Translations under genes and position numbers: made by a program
Notes under the pieces: generated by a model
Database searches by the model: none
What the model was told of the DNA's origin: nothing
The model's input: only the letters and a program-made list of their open reading frames with translations
From: Lachnoclostridium phytofermentans
GTDB lineage: Bacteria; Bacillota; Clostridia; Lachnospirales; Lachnospiraceae
DNA: 64,000 bases
Reading direction: 5' to 3'
NCBI RefSeq assembly: GCF_000733755.1
Contig: NZ_JPOF01000002.1
Coordinates: 186,001-250,000 of the forward strand
Shown: piece after piece, positions 1-8,882 of the stretch
Layout of the letters: every line of letters starts with the position of its first letter
Numbering within the stretch: position 1 is the first letter of the stretch

Positions 1-53
1 AATTTAATCGCTTTATATTTGTAACATCGTTATGTTTAAAATAACTTTTCTTA

Positions 54-3000
54 CTATTGACCAGCGGAACCAATCTTTACAACATTCACCTTACATGCTA
101 GTCTTCTTCCGTTTACTACAGCATATACTGTGGTTGTTCCAATCTTTCTACCAGTTACTAATCCATTCTCAACCGTAGCAATGTTTTGGTTATCAACATC
201 CCAACGTACTGTTAAATTGCTTGTTGAACCCACATCCACTCGAAGTCTTTCTGAACTATAAGTTTCTACTTCAAGATTTGTCTTACTAAGACCGACAACA
301 TAAACTGTAATCGTTGCCCTTCGCCCTGATTCCGTCATAACAGTGAGATTAGCTGTACCGACTTCCTTCGCAAGAATCCTACCTGTGGACTCATTCACAC
401 TTGCAACTACTGGATTATCAGAACTCCATGTATAAGAATCCGTTGAATTGCTAGGTACCATTGAAATACGTACCGTCTTAGTCTCACCAGGGGACATAAT
501 GACTTCCGATTCCTGTGCTGTAATTCCTGTACTTGGAACCGGGGCAATAACGCGCACATAACATATCGCTGAAATTCCACTGCTGTCATTTGCTTTCACG
601 GTCACAATTGTATTACCTGGTTCTATTCCTGTAATAACACCATTTTTATTTACAATCGCTATATTACTATTACTGGAACTATATAGTGGTTTTTTATAGG
701 TTGCATTATCTGGTTTTACTGTAGCCTTTAAATTATACGACTTTCCTTGAACTAAGGTTATATAGTTTGTATTAAGATCAATACTAGTTACCAAACGGCT
801 TACACGAACAGTACAGGATGCTTCTGCTCCAGATCCATCGGTTGCATAAACAGTAATGGTTGCAGTTCCGAGTTTCAGACCTTTTATTTTACCATTCTTG
901 TCAACGGAAACAATGGATTTATTACTGGATGTCCATCGTAATTCTTTATTCGAAGCAGTTTTTCCTTCAATTGTTGCTACTAATTGAAAGGTTTTTCCAA
1001 GACCAAGTTTATAGTAAGTCTCATTTAACTTAATCACTTTGACATACTCTTCTACTGTTACAGTACAATATTCTTTGAAACCATCTTCGCTCTCTACCAT
1101 AATTAGAGTTATTCCACCAGCCACACCAGTAACTCTACCATATTTATCTACCTTAGCAACTGATTCATTGGAACTACTCCATGTTACATCTTGGCTTACT
1201 TTACCTTCTGGTAATACGGTTGCTTCTAGTTCAAGAACATCACCAACACGAATTGTTTCCTCTTTACTACTTAGCTTTATACCAGTCGTTGGTTGTAATA
1301 CGGTCACACTACAATAACCGGTAGAACCACTTTTCGTTTTTACAAGGATAATACATTGCCCTGCACCTTTCGCTGTAATTTTACCATTCTTTGATACAGT
1401 CGCTACGCTCTTATCACTTGATTCCCAAGATAAGTTTTTTTCGTTACTGTCTGCCGGTGTTAACGTTGTCTGAAAATAATAATAGTCCCCAACATTTAAG
1501 GTAAGCTTAGTGACATCTAATTTAACAGCAGTTGCTGTTCTGCTTACATTGACAATACAGGTTGCTAGATATCCACCATCTATGGTCTTTAAAATTATTG
1601 TTGTACTACCAACGGCTCTCGCTGTAACTAAACCAGTACTATCAACCGTAGCAACAGATGTATTCGTTGAAATCCATGTTACAGCTGCATTATGAGAATC
1701 TGCTGGTTTTACAGTATAAGTAAGACGGAAAGTTTCACCTACATACATATCTTTCGTCTTGTAATCTAAAGAGACACCAGTAACCGCTTTGGTTACTGTT
1801 ACGTTACAAGTTGCTTGCACATTTGCATTGTTTGCAGATGTAACAATAATCGCTGCATTTCCTGCTTTCTTTAACGTTACTTTACCGTTTTGATCCACGG
1901 TAAGTACGCTTTCATCGGAAGAGCGCCATACAATAGGCTCATCTTTTGCTGCAAGAGGCTCGATTGTTGCAAATAGTTGAAAACTACCATTGGATAATGG
2001 TACTTTTACCAAAGTATCTGAAAGAGTAATCTTTTCGATTGGCTGGTATACTCGCACCAAACAAGAACCTACCACAATATTATCTTTATTAATGGCACTT
2101 ACTACTGCTACACCACCACCAACACCTTGGATGGTTGCTGATAAATTACCTGAATCAACAATCTTTAATACCTTCTCATCGGAACTTACCCAATGTAATT
2201 TTACATCGTTTAATTTAGGTTCAATGATTGCGTTAATTGTAAGGAAATCACCAATTCCTACTTTTGCTTCGCTTGGACTTAGAGTAATTTTATTAACACT
2301 TTGGATAACTTTAATCTTACATTGTAGTTTTTTTGTAATACCATTAACAACCTGACTGACGGTGATGATACACTCACCAGGTGCAACACCTTTTACCACA
2401 CCATCTTTGTCAACTGTTGCAATACCTGTATTACTAGACTCCCACTTCACTGGCTCCTTGCTAGAAGATGTCAATACAAGTTGTAAAGATGATCCCGTGT
2501 AGATGGTTGCATTGGTATAATTTAAACCAAGTCCATCCAGAACTTTTACCATTAACGTTTTTGTTTTGTGTTGCGGGTCATCTTTAAATGGATTGGAATT
2601 TGTAGCCTCCATCGTAATAATTACATCGCCTGCACTTTTCGCTTGAATTACACCATTGGCATCAACTGTTGCGATATTAACATCACTGGTAGAATATCTA
2701 TACCAATCAGCCTCTTGCATACTTGAATTATCATATATATTATAATAATCCCCAACATTCATAGTAATCTCTTTATGATTAAAAACTAATGGAACATGTA
2801 CTGTAAAAATCAGTTTTTGTACAGTACCATTGGTTTCCAGATAGACATCTGTCGGTCTTGCTGTAATAACATAAGTACCTGCCTTTGCATTCCGAAAGGT
2901 TACTGCTGGACCAATTTCACTGATATTTACATCCAGTAATTTACTATTCCCTATTGGAATCTTTTCCCCTGTTATTGTATCTTTATGAAATTCCCAAACT

Positions 3001-3914
3001 AGATTACTTGCCTTCACTGCATTGGTTTCTAAGACAAAGCTTGGAGTTGTAGCAGTATAGCTAAAATCTCCACTCATATTAGAAGTGCCAGAAATCTTAC
3101 CTGTAGGTGCTACGACTACCGGTAACTTTATAGTATCTTTGATATTATTATATTTTGTTATCGTCTCAATCGTTATGATAGAATAACCAGCTCCATTAGC
3201 AGTTACAACACCATTTTGATCAACAGTTACTACATCCACATTGCTACTTTCAAAACGTAGAGAAGGTGGTGTCGTCTCGGTAACAGCTTCCCCTTCATTT
3301 ACAATTACATCAAAGTTGTTGTCGTATGCAGATTTATACTTTGGATATTTCACTTTTAAGAGATAGTTGTTACTATCTTTTAACTGTAAACCATATTCAC
3401 TGCTGTCATTTAAGAATGTGGTTAATAAACCGAAGAAACCATTTTTACTTTGTCCATCTGCCAGTTTTAATGGTACATGGATTGTACAGTCAATACGATA
3501 ATCATAGCCACCATAGGTTACGATAGCACCAAGTTGAGAATAACCAGGTCCTACTGCTACAATCTCTGCATCATATTTACTACTGGCTTTTGGTTTTACC
3601 TCTATGACAGCACTATCTGTAGATTCTGTTACCCATTTTACAGTAGCCGAAGATGGTAAAGCTGCTGATGAATGTCCTATTGTTAGATTTAGTATCCCGC
3701 TCTTTACTTCAATTAAAGCATTATTAGTGTAGTCTTGCTGACCATCCTTGAAATAGAGTATACCGGTCGGCATCACTACATCTGCCGCCTGTGCACTTTC
3801 CACCATCGGGGTTATAATAACTTCTCCTTCGGTATTCATAATCGGAAATAGATTAAATACCATTACCATGCATAATAAAAAACAGGCAATTTTCCTTCTG
3901 TTTTTGAATTTCAT
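54..3914 (-). CDS. Secreted bacterial Ig-like (Big_2) repeat surface protein
   Basis: This is a protein of about 1286 residues made almost entirely of Ig-like Big_2 modules, each 75-90 residues long. Nearly every module carries the signature of a W-x-S-S-(D/N) strand, then S-V-A-T-V-D-x-x-G-x-V-T, then a G-T-x-x-I turn. About a dozen modules can be counted. An N-terminal signal peptide is visible (K-R-R, a hydrophobic core, then an A-Q-A-A cleavage region near residue 44). I see no sortase LPxTG motif, SLH domain or C-terminal membrane anchor, so attachment to the wall is unexplained. The start is taken at the ATG five codons inside the longest frame because GGAGG lies 8 bases before it. Big_2 proteins usually act in adhesion or as spacers of cell-surface enzymes; no catalytic domain is seen here. 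It is transcribed alone from the promoter at 4070-4098. Confidence 0.9.
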   Translation of the reverse strand: MKFKNRRKIACFLLCMVMVFNLFPIMNTEGEVIITPMVESAQAADVVMPTGILYFKDGQQDYTNNALIEVKSGILNLTIGHSSAALPSSATVKWVTESTDSAVIEVKPKASSKYDAEIVAVGPGYSQLGAIVTYGGYDYRIDCTIHVPLKLADGQSKNGFFGLLTTFLNDSSEYGLQLKDSNNYLLKVKYPKYKSAYDNNFDVIVNEGEAVTETTPPSLRFESSNVDVVTVDQNGVVTANGAGYSIITIETITKYNNIKDTIKLPVVVAPTGKISGTSNMSGDFSYTATTPSFVLETNAVKASNLVWEFHKDTITGEKIPIGNSKLLDVNISEIGPAVTFRNAKAGTYVITARPTDVYLETNGTVQKLIFTVHVPLVFNHKEITMNVGDYYNIYDNSSMQEADWYRYSTSDVNIATVDANGVIQAKSAGDVIITMEATNSNPFKDDPQHKTKTLMVKVLDGLGLNYTNATIYTGSSLQLVLTSSSKEPVKWESSNTGIATVDKDGVVKGVAPGECIITVSQVVNGITKKLQCKIKVIQSVNKITLSPSEAKVGIGDFLTINAIIEPKLNDVKLHWVSSDEKVLKIVDSGNLSATIQGVGGGVAVVSAINKDNIVVGSCLVRVYQPIEKITLSDTLVKVPLSNGSFQLFATIEPLAAKDEPIVWRSSDESVLTVDQNGKVTLKKAGNAAIIVTSANNANVQATCNVTVTKAVTGVSLDYKTKDMYVGETFRLTYTVKPADSHNAAVTWISTNTSVATVDSTGLVTARAVGSTTIILKTIDGGYLATCIVNVSRTATAVKLDVTKLTLNVGDYYYFQTTLTPADSNEKNLSWESSDKSVATVSKNGKITAKGAGQCIILVKTKSGSTGYCSVTVLQPTTGIKLSSKEETIRVGDVLELEATVLPEGKVSQDVTWSSSNESVAKVDKYGRVTGVAGGITLIMVESEDGFKEYCTVTVEEYVKVIKLNETYYKLGLGKTFQLVATIEGKTASNKELRWTSSNKSIVSVDKNGKIKGLKLGTATITVYATDGSGAEASCTVRVSRLVTSIDLNTNYITLVQGKSYNLKATVKPDNATYKKPLYSSSNSNIAIVNKNGVITGIEPGNTIVTVKANDSSGISAICYVRVIAPVPSTGITAQESEVIMSPGETKTVRISMVPSNSTDSYTWSSDNPVVASVNESTGRILAKEVGTANLTVMTESGRRATITVYVVGLSKTNLEVETYSSERLRVDVGSTSNLTVRWDVDNQNIATVENGLVTGRKIGTTTVYAVVNGRRLACKVNVVKIGSAGQ

Positions 3915-4032
3915 CTTCCATCCCTCCATTATTTATCCATCACCAAGAGGTAACTTATCTTAATGTAAACTTCGCCACCTGCCTTGCTGTTTCCTAACTA
4001 TGCCTCTATATGAACAATTTACCAAATATTTT

Positions 4033-4048
4033 TGACACTTATGTGTCA
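4033..4048. promoter_or_regulatory. Perfect palindrome just downstream of the Big_2 gene promoter
   Basis: TGACAC-TTAT-GTGTCA is a perfect 6-bp inverted repeat with a 4-bp spacer. It lies about +15 to +30 from the predicted start of the surface-protein transcript, a position typical of a repressor operator. It could also form a small RNA hairpin. The cognate protein is unknown. Confidence 0.4.
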
Positions 4049-4069
4049 TTATTCGAGAAAATGGTCTAT

Positions 4070-4098
4070 TTTATATCAATTTGCAATATTAAGTGCAA
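4070..4098 (-). promoter_or_regulatory. Sigma-A-type promoter for the Big_2 gene
   Basis: On the minus strand TTGCAC is followed after 17 bases by TATAAA. This gives a leader of about 150 bases before the surface-protein start codon. The rest of 3915-4233 contains nothing else I can identify. Confidence 0.5.
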
Positions 4099-4233
4099 TA
4101 TCAATATAATTTCTCCATTTACTGTCATCATTGATAAGTATCACTTGACGTTTTTCTCTTAATTATATCGACATCTTTGTCTTTTTTCTTAGTTAATACA
4201 TGAATTATTTTTGAGGAAAAGAATAGCAATTTT

Positions 4234-4276
4234 AGAAAAAGCACACTAAGCGAACTTTTCCTTGGAATGAATAAAA
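4234..4276 (-). repeat. Dispersed palindromic post-terminator element, copy 1
   Basis: This copy contains the conserved blocks AGAAAAAGCAC and GCGAACTTTTCCTTG followed by ATGAATAAA. They are shared with copies at 14517, 36536, 49943 and 60537. As read on the minus strand it abuts the U-tract of the terminator of the CAP-protein gene. The left arm is shortened compared with the other copies. Confidence 0.75.
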
Positions 4277-4312
4277 AACAGCAGAAACCCGTTCGGGAAT
4301 TTCTGCTGTTTT
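4275..4312 (-). terminator. Terminator of the CAP-protein gene
   Basis: A 13-bp perfect stem (AAAACAGCAGAAA with its complement) encloses a GC-rich tip and is followed on the minus strand by a run of T. It lies about 60 bases after the stop codon at 4373. Confidence 0.85.
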
Positions 4313-4372
4313 CCATGTCAAAACTCAAATTTAATTTATATTATTTTTTACTATATTATTTTTTACTTTATA

Positions 4373-5086
4373 TTAATAAGTAAATAACTGTGTCCAGTAA
4401 TTTGTTCCATTAGAATTTTGATAATATCCAACACCGATTTTAGTGAATTTTGCATTTAAAATATTCGCTCTGTGGCCTTCACTATTCATCCATCCCTGCA
4501 TAACTTCCTCAGGTGATTTCTGACCCCATGCAATATTTTCGCCTGCTCCCATAAAGCTAACTCCCTGCTCTTTTAATGCTGAGCTGAAACTGCTTCCGTT
4601 TGGTCTGGTGTGGGAAAATGATTTTTCAATTTCCTTTGATCTCACAAGTGCTGCTGATTCCACAGACTTATCAATAGTGAGTGGAGAAAGACCATGTTTG
4701 GCTCTTTCTTCATTTACTAATTTCACAACCTGTTCTGCATAAGATAATTCTGTTTCTGATTCAGAACCACCTTCATCTTTTCCTGGTTGACTAGGTACTT
4801 CCACCTCAGGTACTTCTGTTTCTGGTTTTTCCACTTCTGTTTCTGGAACTACAATGCTTGGGAGTTCAGGGCAATTTTCTAAATTAAGATTATTAAGATT
4901 AATTCCATAATCTTTCAATTTATTTTTTAATTCTTCCTGACTGTTGCCGCTCACCGTTATTACATTACCATTTAATTGAGTACATAAATCATTAAATGAT
5001 GAAGCCTGTACTGCCTTTGGTGTACCTAACGCTGTAACTGTTGCCATTGTTGCCATAGTTGCTAATATAGTTCGTGTTAATTTCAT
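4373..5086 (-). CDS. Secreted CAP/SCP-domain protein (YkwD-like)
   Basis: This is a 237-residue secreted protein. It has a signal peptide (M-K-L-T-R-T, an Ala/Thr-rich core, cleavage near A-V-Q-A/S-S at about residue 29). A short variable region with a Glu/Pro-rich linker follows (residues 75-115), then a complete C-terminal CAP domain (about 117-237). The CAP hallmarks are present: L-V-N-E-E-R near its start, S-H-T-R-P-N-G, A-G-E-N-I-A, W-M-N-S-E-G-H-R-A-N-I-L and a closing G-V-G-Y-Y. Bacterial CAP proteins are extracellular and often associated with the envelope or spores, but their biochemical role is mostly unknown. It is monocistronic, with its own terminator. Three TGTAAC repeats at 5114-5153, in the WalR-box arrangement, suggest control by an OmpR-family envelope regulator. 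Confidence 0.92.
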   Translation of the reverse strand: MKLTRTILATMATMATVTALGTPKAVQASSFNDLCTQLNGNVITVSGNSQEELKNKLKDYGINLNNLNLENCPELPSIVVPETEVEKPETEVPEVEVPSQPGKDEGGSESETELSYAEQVVKLVNEERAKHGLSPLTIDKSVESAALVRSKEIEKSFSHTRPNGSSFSSALKEQGVSFMGAGENIAWGQKSPEEVMQGWMNSEGHRANILNAKFTKIGVGYYQNSNGTNYWTQLFTY

Positions 5087-5113
5087 CAGAAACCTCCTTC
5101 TGGTTAAGTCATA

Positions 5114-5153
5114 TGTTACAATTCTATTTATAAATTGTTACAAATATGTTACA
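5114..5153 (-). promoter_or_regulatory. WalR/OmpR-type direct-repeat box upstream of the CAP gene
   Basis: On the minus strand TGTAAC occurs three times. The first two copies are separated by exactly five bases (11-bp period) and the third lies 22 bp further on. The first pair fits the published WalR consensus TGTWAH-N5-TGTWAH. A TATAAA -10-like hexamer follows the pair, so the box would cover the -35 region. Between 5154 and the hairpin at 5444 I see no gene. Confidence 0.5.
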
Positions 5154-5443
5154 TATAGATACTAACATACGATTGCCAGAAATAAAACAGGTAAAGTGTG
5201 GTATTTTATAATAAAATAGCTTTTTAAACATTCTATTGTAAATAATCAAAGAAAAAGCTAGATAAATTTAGAACGTGTTTTTTGATATTTCATTACTTTT
5301 CACTTAAAAAACTACTATACTAACTCCCTCTTAAATATAGTTATCAGTAGGCTGAGAAAAAAGTATATATAAAAACAGCTCCACATCCAGTGATGAAGCA
5401 TGATTGATAACCATCATACCCCTTAGACTTGACATAGAGCAAA

Positions 5444-5482
5444 AAAACAGAGTAGATGAATATTTCAATTCTACTCTGTTTT
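5444..5482. terminator. Terminator after the yebC / Dabb remnant unit
   Basis: A perfect 12-bp inverted repeat (AAAACAGAGTAG and CTACTCTGTTTT) with a 15-base loop has A-rich and T-rich flanks, so it could terminate in both directions. It lies 16 bases beyond the stop codon of the decayed Dabb gene. Confidence 0.8.
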
Positions 5483-5497
5483 ACATTATTATTTGAC

Positions 5498-5675
5498 TTA
5501 TTGAATCTCAAAATCAACGTAGGCACGTTTTTCTCTTACTTTACTCATAAAATCACCAACTTTTTTTATGAGCTGGATGTACAATATACTCATGCAATGC
5601 TTCGAGACTATCGAATTCATTGGTTCTACCATCTGCTTCAGATTTAAATTGAAACATCACAATATGTCATATCAT
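5498..5675 (-). pseudogene. Decayed Dabb (stress-responsive A/B barrel) domain gene
   Basis: Behind a good ribosome site (AGGGAGT) the minus strand reads M-I-stop-H-I-V-M-F-Q-F-K. This is the standard start of Dabb proteins with a TGA in the place of the usual third residue. The frame continues through E-A-L-H-E-Y-I-V-H-P-A-H-K-K, then breaks in a run of seven A. One base out of frame it finishes as V-G-D-F-M-S-K-V-R-E-K-R-A-Y-V-D-F-E-I-Q. Family members are about 95-100 residues. About 35 residues between the first strand and the H-P-A-H segment are missing, so there is also an internal deletion. The gene began 20 bases after the yebC stop, in the same transcription unit. Three independent lesions make it very unlikely to be functional. 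Confidence 0.75.
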
Positions 5676-5694
5676 AAACTACTCCCTAATAAGA

Positions 5695-6423
5695 TTACTC
5701 ATCCCAGTTATGATATACCTGCTGTACATCATCATCCTCATCTAGAAGATCTAAGGTACGGTTGATGTTCTTAATGTCTGTTTCATCCGAAAGTTCTACA
5801 TAAGTTTGAGGAATCATGGTTACTTCAGCTTGGATCATTGGTACTTTAGCATTTTCTAACGCTTCACGTACTACACTAAAATCATCTGGATCTGTTATAA
5901 CCTCATAGCTATCGTCTTCTTCATTAAAATCAGAAGCACCAGCATCCAGAGCAAGCATCATAAGGTCATCTGGCTCCATCTCACATTCTTCTTTGTCGAT
6001 GATAATCTGACCTTTTTGATCAAACATATAAGAAACACAGCCTTGAGTTCCTACACTTCCATTTCCTTTGGTAAATGCGTTACGAACATTTGCTGCTGTT
6101 CGGTTCTTGTTATCTGTTAACGCTTCCACTATAATTGCAGTTCCACTTGGCCCATAACCTTCATAGGTAACAAATTCGTAGTTAACCGCATTGCCTTCAC
6201 CAGCTGCTTTTTTAATACTACGATCAATGGTGTCATTCGGCATATTGTTAGCTTTCGCTTTTGCAATAATATCCTTTAACTTATTATTGTTGTTTGGGTC
6301 TGGACCACCTTCCTTTACGGCAACTGCAATCTCACGGCCAAGTCTTGTGAAGATTTTTCCTTTCGCAGCGTCATTTTTTTCTTTCTTGTGCTTAATGTTT
6401 GCGAATTTTGAATGTCCTGACAT
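5695..6423 (-). CDS. yebC: YebC/PmpR/TACO1 family protein
   Basis: This 242-residue protein starts [14 protein letters not shown], the invariant beginning of the YebC family. It also shows [15 protein letters not shown] and the [11 protein letters not shown] segment in the middle. The length is normal for the family. Members have been described as DNA-binding regulators (PmpR) and, more recently, as ribosome-associated factors that relieve translational stalling. The sequence does not decide between these roles. The start follows AAAGGAG. A Dabb remnant follows in the same unit. ArgR lies 195 bp upstream; the 10-bp inverted repeat at 6511-6540 in that gap may separate the two transcripts. Confidence 0.95.
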   Translation of the reverse strand: MSGHSKFANIKHKKEKNDAAKGKIFTRLGREIAVAVKEGGPDPNNNNKLKDIIAKAKANNMPNDTIDRSIKKAAGEGNAVNYEFVTYEGYGPSGTAIIVEALTDNKNRTAANVRNAFTKGNGSVGTQGCVSYMFDQKGQIIIDKEECEMEPDDLMMLALDAGASDFNEEDDSYEVITDPDDFSVVREALENAKVPMIQAEVTMIPQTYVELSDETDIKNINRTLDLLDEDDDVQQVYHNWDE

Positions 6424-6510
6424 GGTTATACTCCTTTTATATCTTTTCTTTCTAGTGTGTAAATAAATGAAAACACAACAACGATAGCTGCCAAAGACAG
6501 CATTTTATAG

Positions 6511-6540
6511 CAATAGATTACCTCAAATAATAATCTATTG
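6511..6540. other. Inverted repeat between argR and yebC
   Basis: CAATAGATTA and TAATCTATTG form a perfect 10-bp stem with a 10-base loop. No clear T-run follows on either strand, so it is only a weak candidate for a terminator. Confidence 0.35.
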
Positions 6541-6618
6541 GAATATCTTAAATCTTATAAACGAAATACGCTAAGTATCTCTGTAGGTTAATAAAAAACT
6601 CGAAATATCTTACTTCTC

Positions 6619-7077
6619 TTATTTATTACCATTAATCAACTTTGATAATTTTTCCATAACCGTAATGGTATCTGGCACTGTACGAATTGCACACATAATT
6701 GTATCATCCCCAGCGATACAACCAACGATACCTTCAATATGAAGTGCATCAAGCGCTGCTGCCACTGCCATTGCCATACCGGATACTGTTTTCACTACCA
6801 TAATATTTTGTGCCATATCCATTGACACAAATCCATCTCTTAAAATACGAATATATTTTTCTGCCATACCAGATTCTTGGTTTGCAAGAACAATATACTT
6901 CTGTTTGCCCTTATCGGTTGCTACCTTCGTAAGCTTAAGCTCTCTGATATCTCTTGATATCGTAGCTTGGGTCACGTGATACCCCGCCTTCACGAGCAAA
7001 TCTGCAAGCTCTTCTTGAGTTTCTATACTATGCTTGCTTATTAACTCAATAATCTTACTCTGTCTTCCTATCTTCAA
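6619..7077 (-). CDS. argR: Arginine repressor ArgR
   Basis: This 152-residue protein has the ArgR/AhrC layout. The N-terminal winged-helix domain (about 1-70) has S-R-D-I-R-E-L-K-L-T-K-V as its recognition region. The C-terminal oligomerisation and arginine-binding domain includes A-A-A-L-D and G-C-I-A-G-D-D-T-I, the acidic arginine-binding pair. In the family, hexamers bound to arginine control arginine biosynthesis and catabolism genes. The start is a TTG behind GGGAGG. It is the last gene of the nusB-xseA-xseB-ispA-dxs-tlyA-nadK-argR group. In many Firmicutes recN follows argR, but here yebC does. Confidence 0.95.
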   Translation of the reverse strand: MKIGRQSKIIELISKHSIETQEELADLLVKAGYHVTQATISRDIRELKLTKVATDKGKQKYIVLANQESGMAEKYIRILRDGFVSMDMAQNIMVVKTVSGMAMAVAAALDALHIEGIVGCIAGDDTIMCAIRTVPDTITVMEKLSKLINGNK

Positions 7078-7098
7078 TCTTGTACCTCCCCAAAGTTT

Positions 7099-7956
7099 CT
7101 ACTTATCTCCAAATTTCGTACGAAGCAAATGAAAGAAGCTTTGATCTTCCATACGAACTAGCTTCACTGTTTCCTTTGCTTTTTTTATCAGAATGCGATC
7201 ATTAGCTTGAAGTTTCATTGAAAAGCATCCATCTACCGTGACAATCGCTTCTTCTTCTTGCGTTTTTTTACTCTCTCTAATCTGTATCTCTACCGTGTCC
7301 TCACTGGTTACAATAATACTTCGAGCATTTAAGGAATGTGGACAAATTGGAGTAATCATTATCATCTCCGCTTTTGGTGTGACTATTGGACCACCAGCCG
7401 ATAAGTTGTATCCAGTTGAGCCAGTTGGTGTAGAAATAATCACCCCATCTCCACGATAGTTCTGAACAACTTCTCCATTAATTAAAATAGAAACCCCAAT
7501 AATTCTAGAGAAACCACTCCTTGTAATAACGACATCATTCATGGCACTCGCCTTAAGGCTACATGCACTTCGTTCCTCTTTGTATACTGTAGCATCTATC
7601 ATCATGCGACTTTCTATATTATATTTATCTAGAAACAGGTCAGTAAATGCCTTTTCCATTGTTTGAACTTCGACTTCTGCCAAAAATCCTAACGTTCCTA
7701 GATTTACTCCAAGAATAGGTATATCTAACTGAATTAAATCATGTGCTGCCTGCAAAATCGTTCCATCGCCACCTACAACAATGGCACACTCGACATCCTC
7801 AGGAATTCCAGAAGCATCGGTATAACTTCCTTCCAAAGAAGACTCCTCTGTTATATAAACATCTTTTCCTTTTGCTTCCAAAAAATCTGTCATCTTTTTA
7901 GTAATAGTCAAATCTTCATCTTTATCTCTATTTGCAATAATGCAAAATTTTTTCAT
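7099..7956 (-). CDS. nadK: NAD kinase (ATP-NAD kinase)
   Basis: This cytosolic enzyme of 285 residues phosphorylates NAD to NADP. The defining G-G-D-G-T motif lies near residue 63 (V-V-G-G-D-G-T-I-L-Q-A). The substrate-binding stretch S-T-P-T-G-S-T-G-Y-N-L-S-A-G-G-P is complete, followed by T-P-I-C-P-H-S-L. The length is normal. It sits between tlyA and argR, the usual Firmicute order. The gap of 125 bp before it contains no other gene. Confidence 0.96.
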   Translation of the reverse strand: MKKFCIIANRDKDEDLTITKKMTDFLEAKGKDVYITEESSLEGSYTDASGIPEDVECAIVVGGDGTILQAAHDLIQLDIPILGVNLGTLGFLAEVEVQTMEKAFTDLFLDKYNIESRMMIDATVYKEERSACSLKASAMNDVVITRSGFSRIIGVSILINGEVVQNYRGDGVIISTPTGSTGYNLSAGGPIVTPKAEMIMITPICPHSLNARSIIVTSEDTVEIQIRESKKTQEEEAIVTVDGCFSMKLQANDRILIKKAKETVKLVRMEDQSFFHLLRTKFGDK

Positions 7957-8081
7957 TTAACCACCATTCCTGCGCGCATTGATTACGTATATAGCTGAAT
8001 GAATGCGATTTTCGTTGATTTTCGCACAAATTAAGTAAATGCTAGTTTCAATATAACATACCGCTATCACCTTGACAAGTG

Positions 8082-8882
8082 CTATAATGTCTGATGAGCA
8101 TTAGAAACAATCTCAGGTACACTCTCTAAGAATGCACTAATGTCCTCTGACTGCGATTTTTTCATATGAAGTAAATATTCTATATTACCTTCTGGTCCTC
8201 TTATAGGAGAATAATCAAGATGTAGTAATAAAAAGCCTAAAGTAGAAGCATAATTCATAATCATCTCTATGACTTCTACATGAACCTTTGGATCACGAAC
8301 AACACCTTTTTTACCAACCTTTTCTCTTCCAGCTTCAAACTGAGGCTTAATTAAGCAAACTATTTCAGCCCCATCTTTCATTAATGCATGAACTGGTTCT
8401 AAGACCTTCGTTAAAGAAATGAAGGCAACATCAATGGAAACAAAATCAACTTGCTCTTTGATATCTTCCGGTGTTACATGACGGATGTTGGTTTTCTCCA
8501 TAGAAATTACTCGCTCATCCTGCCTTAATTTCCAAGCAAGTTGATTTGTTCCAACATCGACAGCAAATACCTTGATCGCACCGTTTTGCAACATACAGTC
8601 TGTAAATCCTCCAGTAGAAGAACCTACATCCATACACACCTTACCCTCTAGTGAAAGTTGATGTTCTTCGATTGCTTTTTCTAATTTATATCCACCGCGA
8701 CTGACATATTTCATCGCAGTTCCTTTTACCTCAATCGATACTTCTGGTTTAAACATGCTCCCAGCCTTATCTTCTTTTTGGCCGTCAACATATACATTTC
8801 CAGACATTATGATTGCTTTCGCTTTTTCTCTTGATTCTGCCAGATTTCTTGCTACCAGCAGAACATCCAGACGTTCCTTCAT
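8082..8882 (-). CDS. tlyA: TlyA family rRNA (cytidine-2'-O)-methyltransferase
   Basis: This 266-residue protein has an N-terminal S4 RNA-binding domain (R-L-D-V-L-L-V, residues 4-60) joined to an FtsJ-type methyltransferase domain. The SAM-binding motif D-V-G-S-S-T-G-G-F-T-D-C lies at about residue 85. Mycobacterial TlyA methylates 16S and 23S rRNA cytidines; older annotations call the family hemolysin A. Its ATG directly follows the dxs stop codon with no gap, so the two are translationally linked. Confidence 0.95.
   Translation of the reverse strand: MKERLDVLLVARNLAESREKAKAIIMSGNVYVDGQKEDKAGSMFKPEVSIEVKGTAMKYVSRGGYKLEKAIEEHQLSLEGKVCMDVGSSTGGFTDCMLQNGAIKVFAVDVGTNQLAWKLRQDERVISMEKTNIRHVTPEDIKEQVDFVSIDVAFISLTKVLEPVHALMKDGAEIVCLIKPQFEAGREKVGKKGVVRDPKVHVEVIEMIMNYASTLGFLLLHLDYSPIRGPEGNIEYLLHMKKSQSEDISAFLESVPEIVSNAHQTL

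Noticed and set aside
1039-2355. Plus-strand ORFs opposite the Big_2 gene
   Set aside because: They are antisense shadows produced by the repetitive Big_2 coding sequence.
3915-4060. Possible c-di-GMP (GEMM) riboswitch before the Big_2 gene
   Set aside because: A GGCAGGTGGCGAAG stretch recalls the 3' half, but the conserved 5' core (GCACAGGGCAAACC) is absent and no matching stems were found.
5344-5526. 60-codon minus-strand ORF
   Set aside because: It reads through the terminator and part of the Dabb remnant in a different frame, with no ribosome site and no protein-like pattern.
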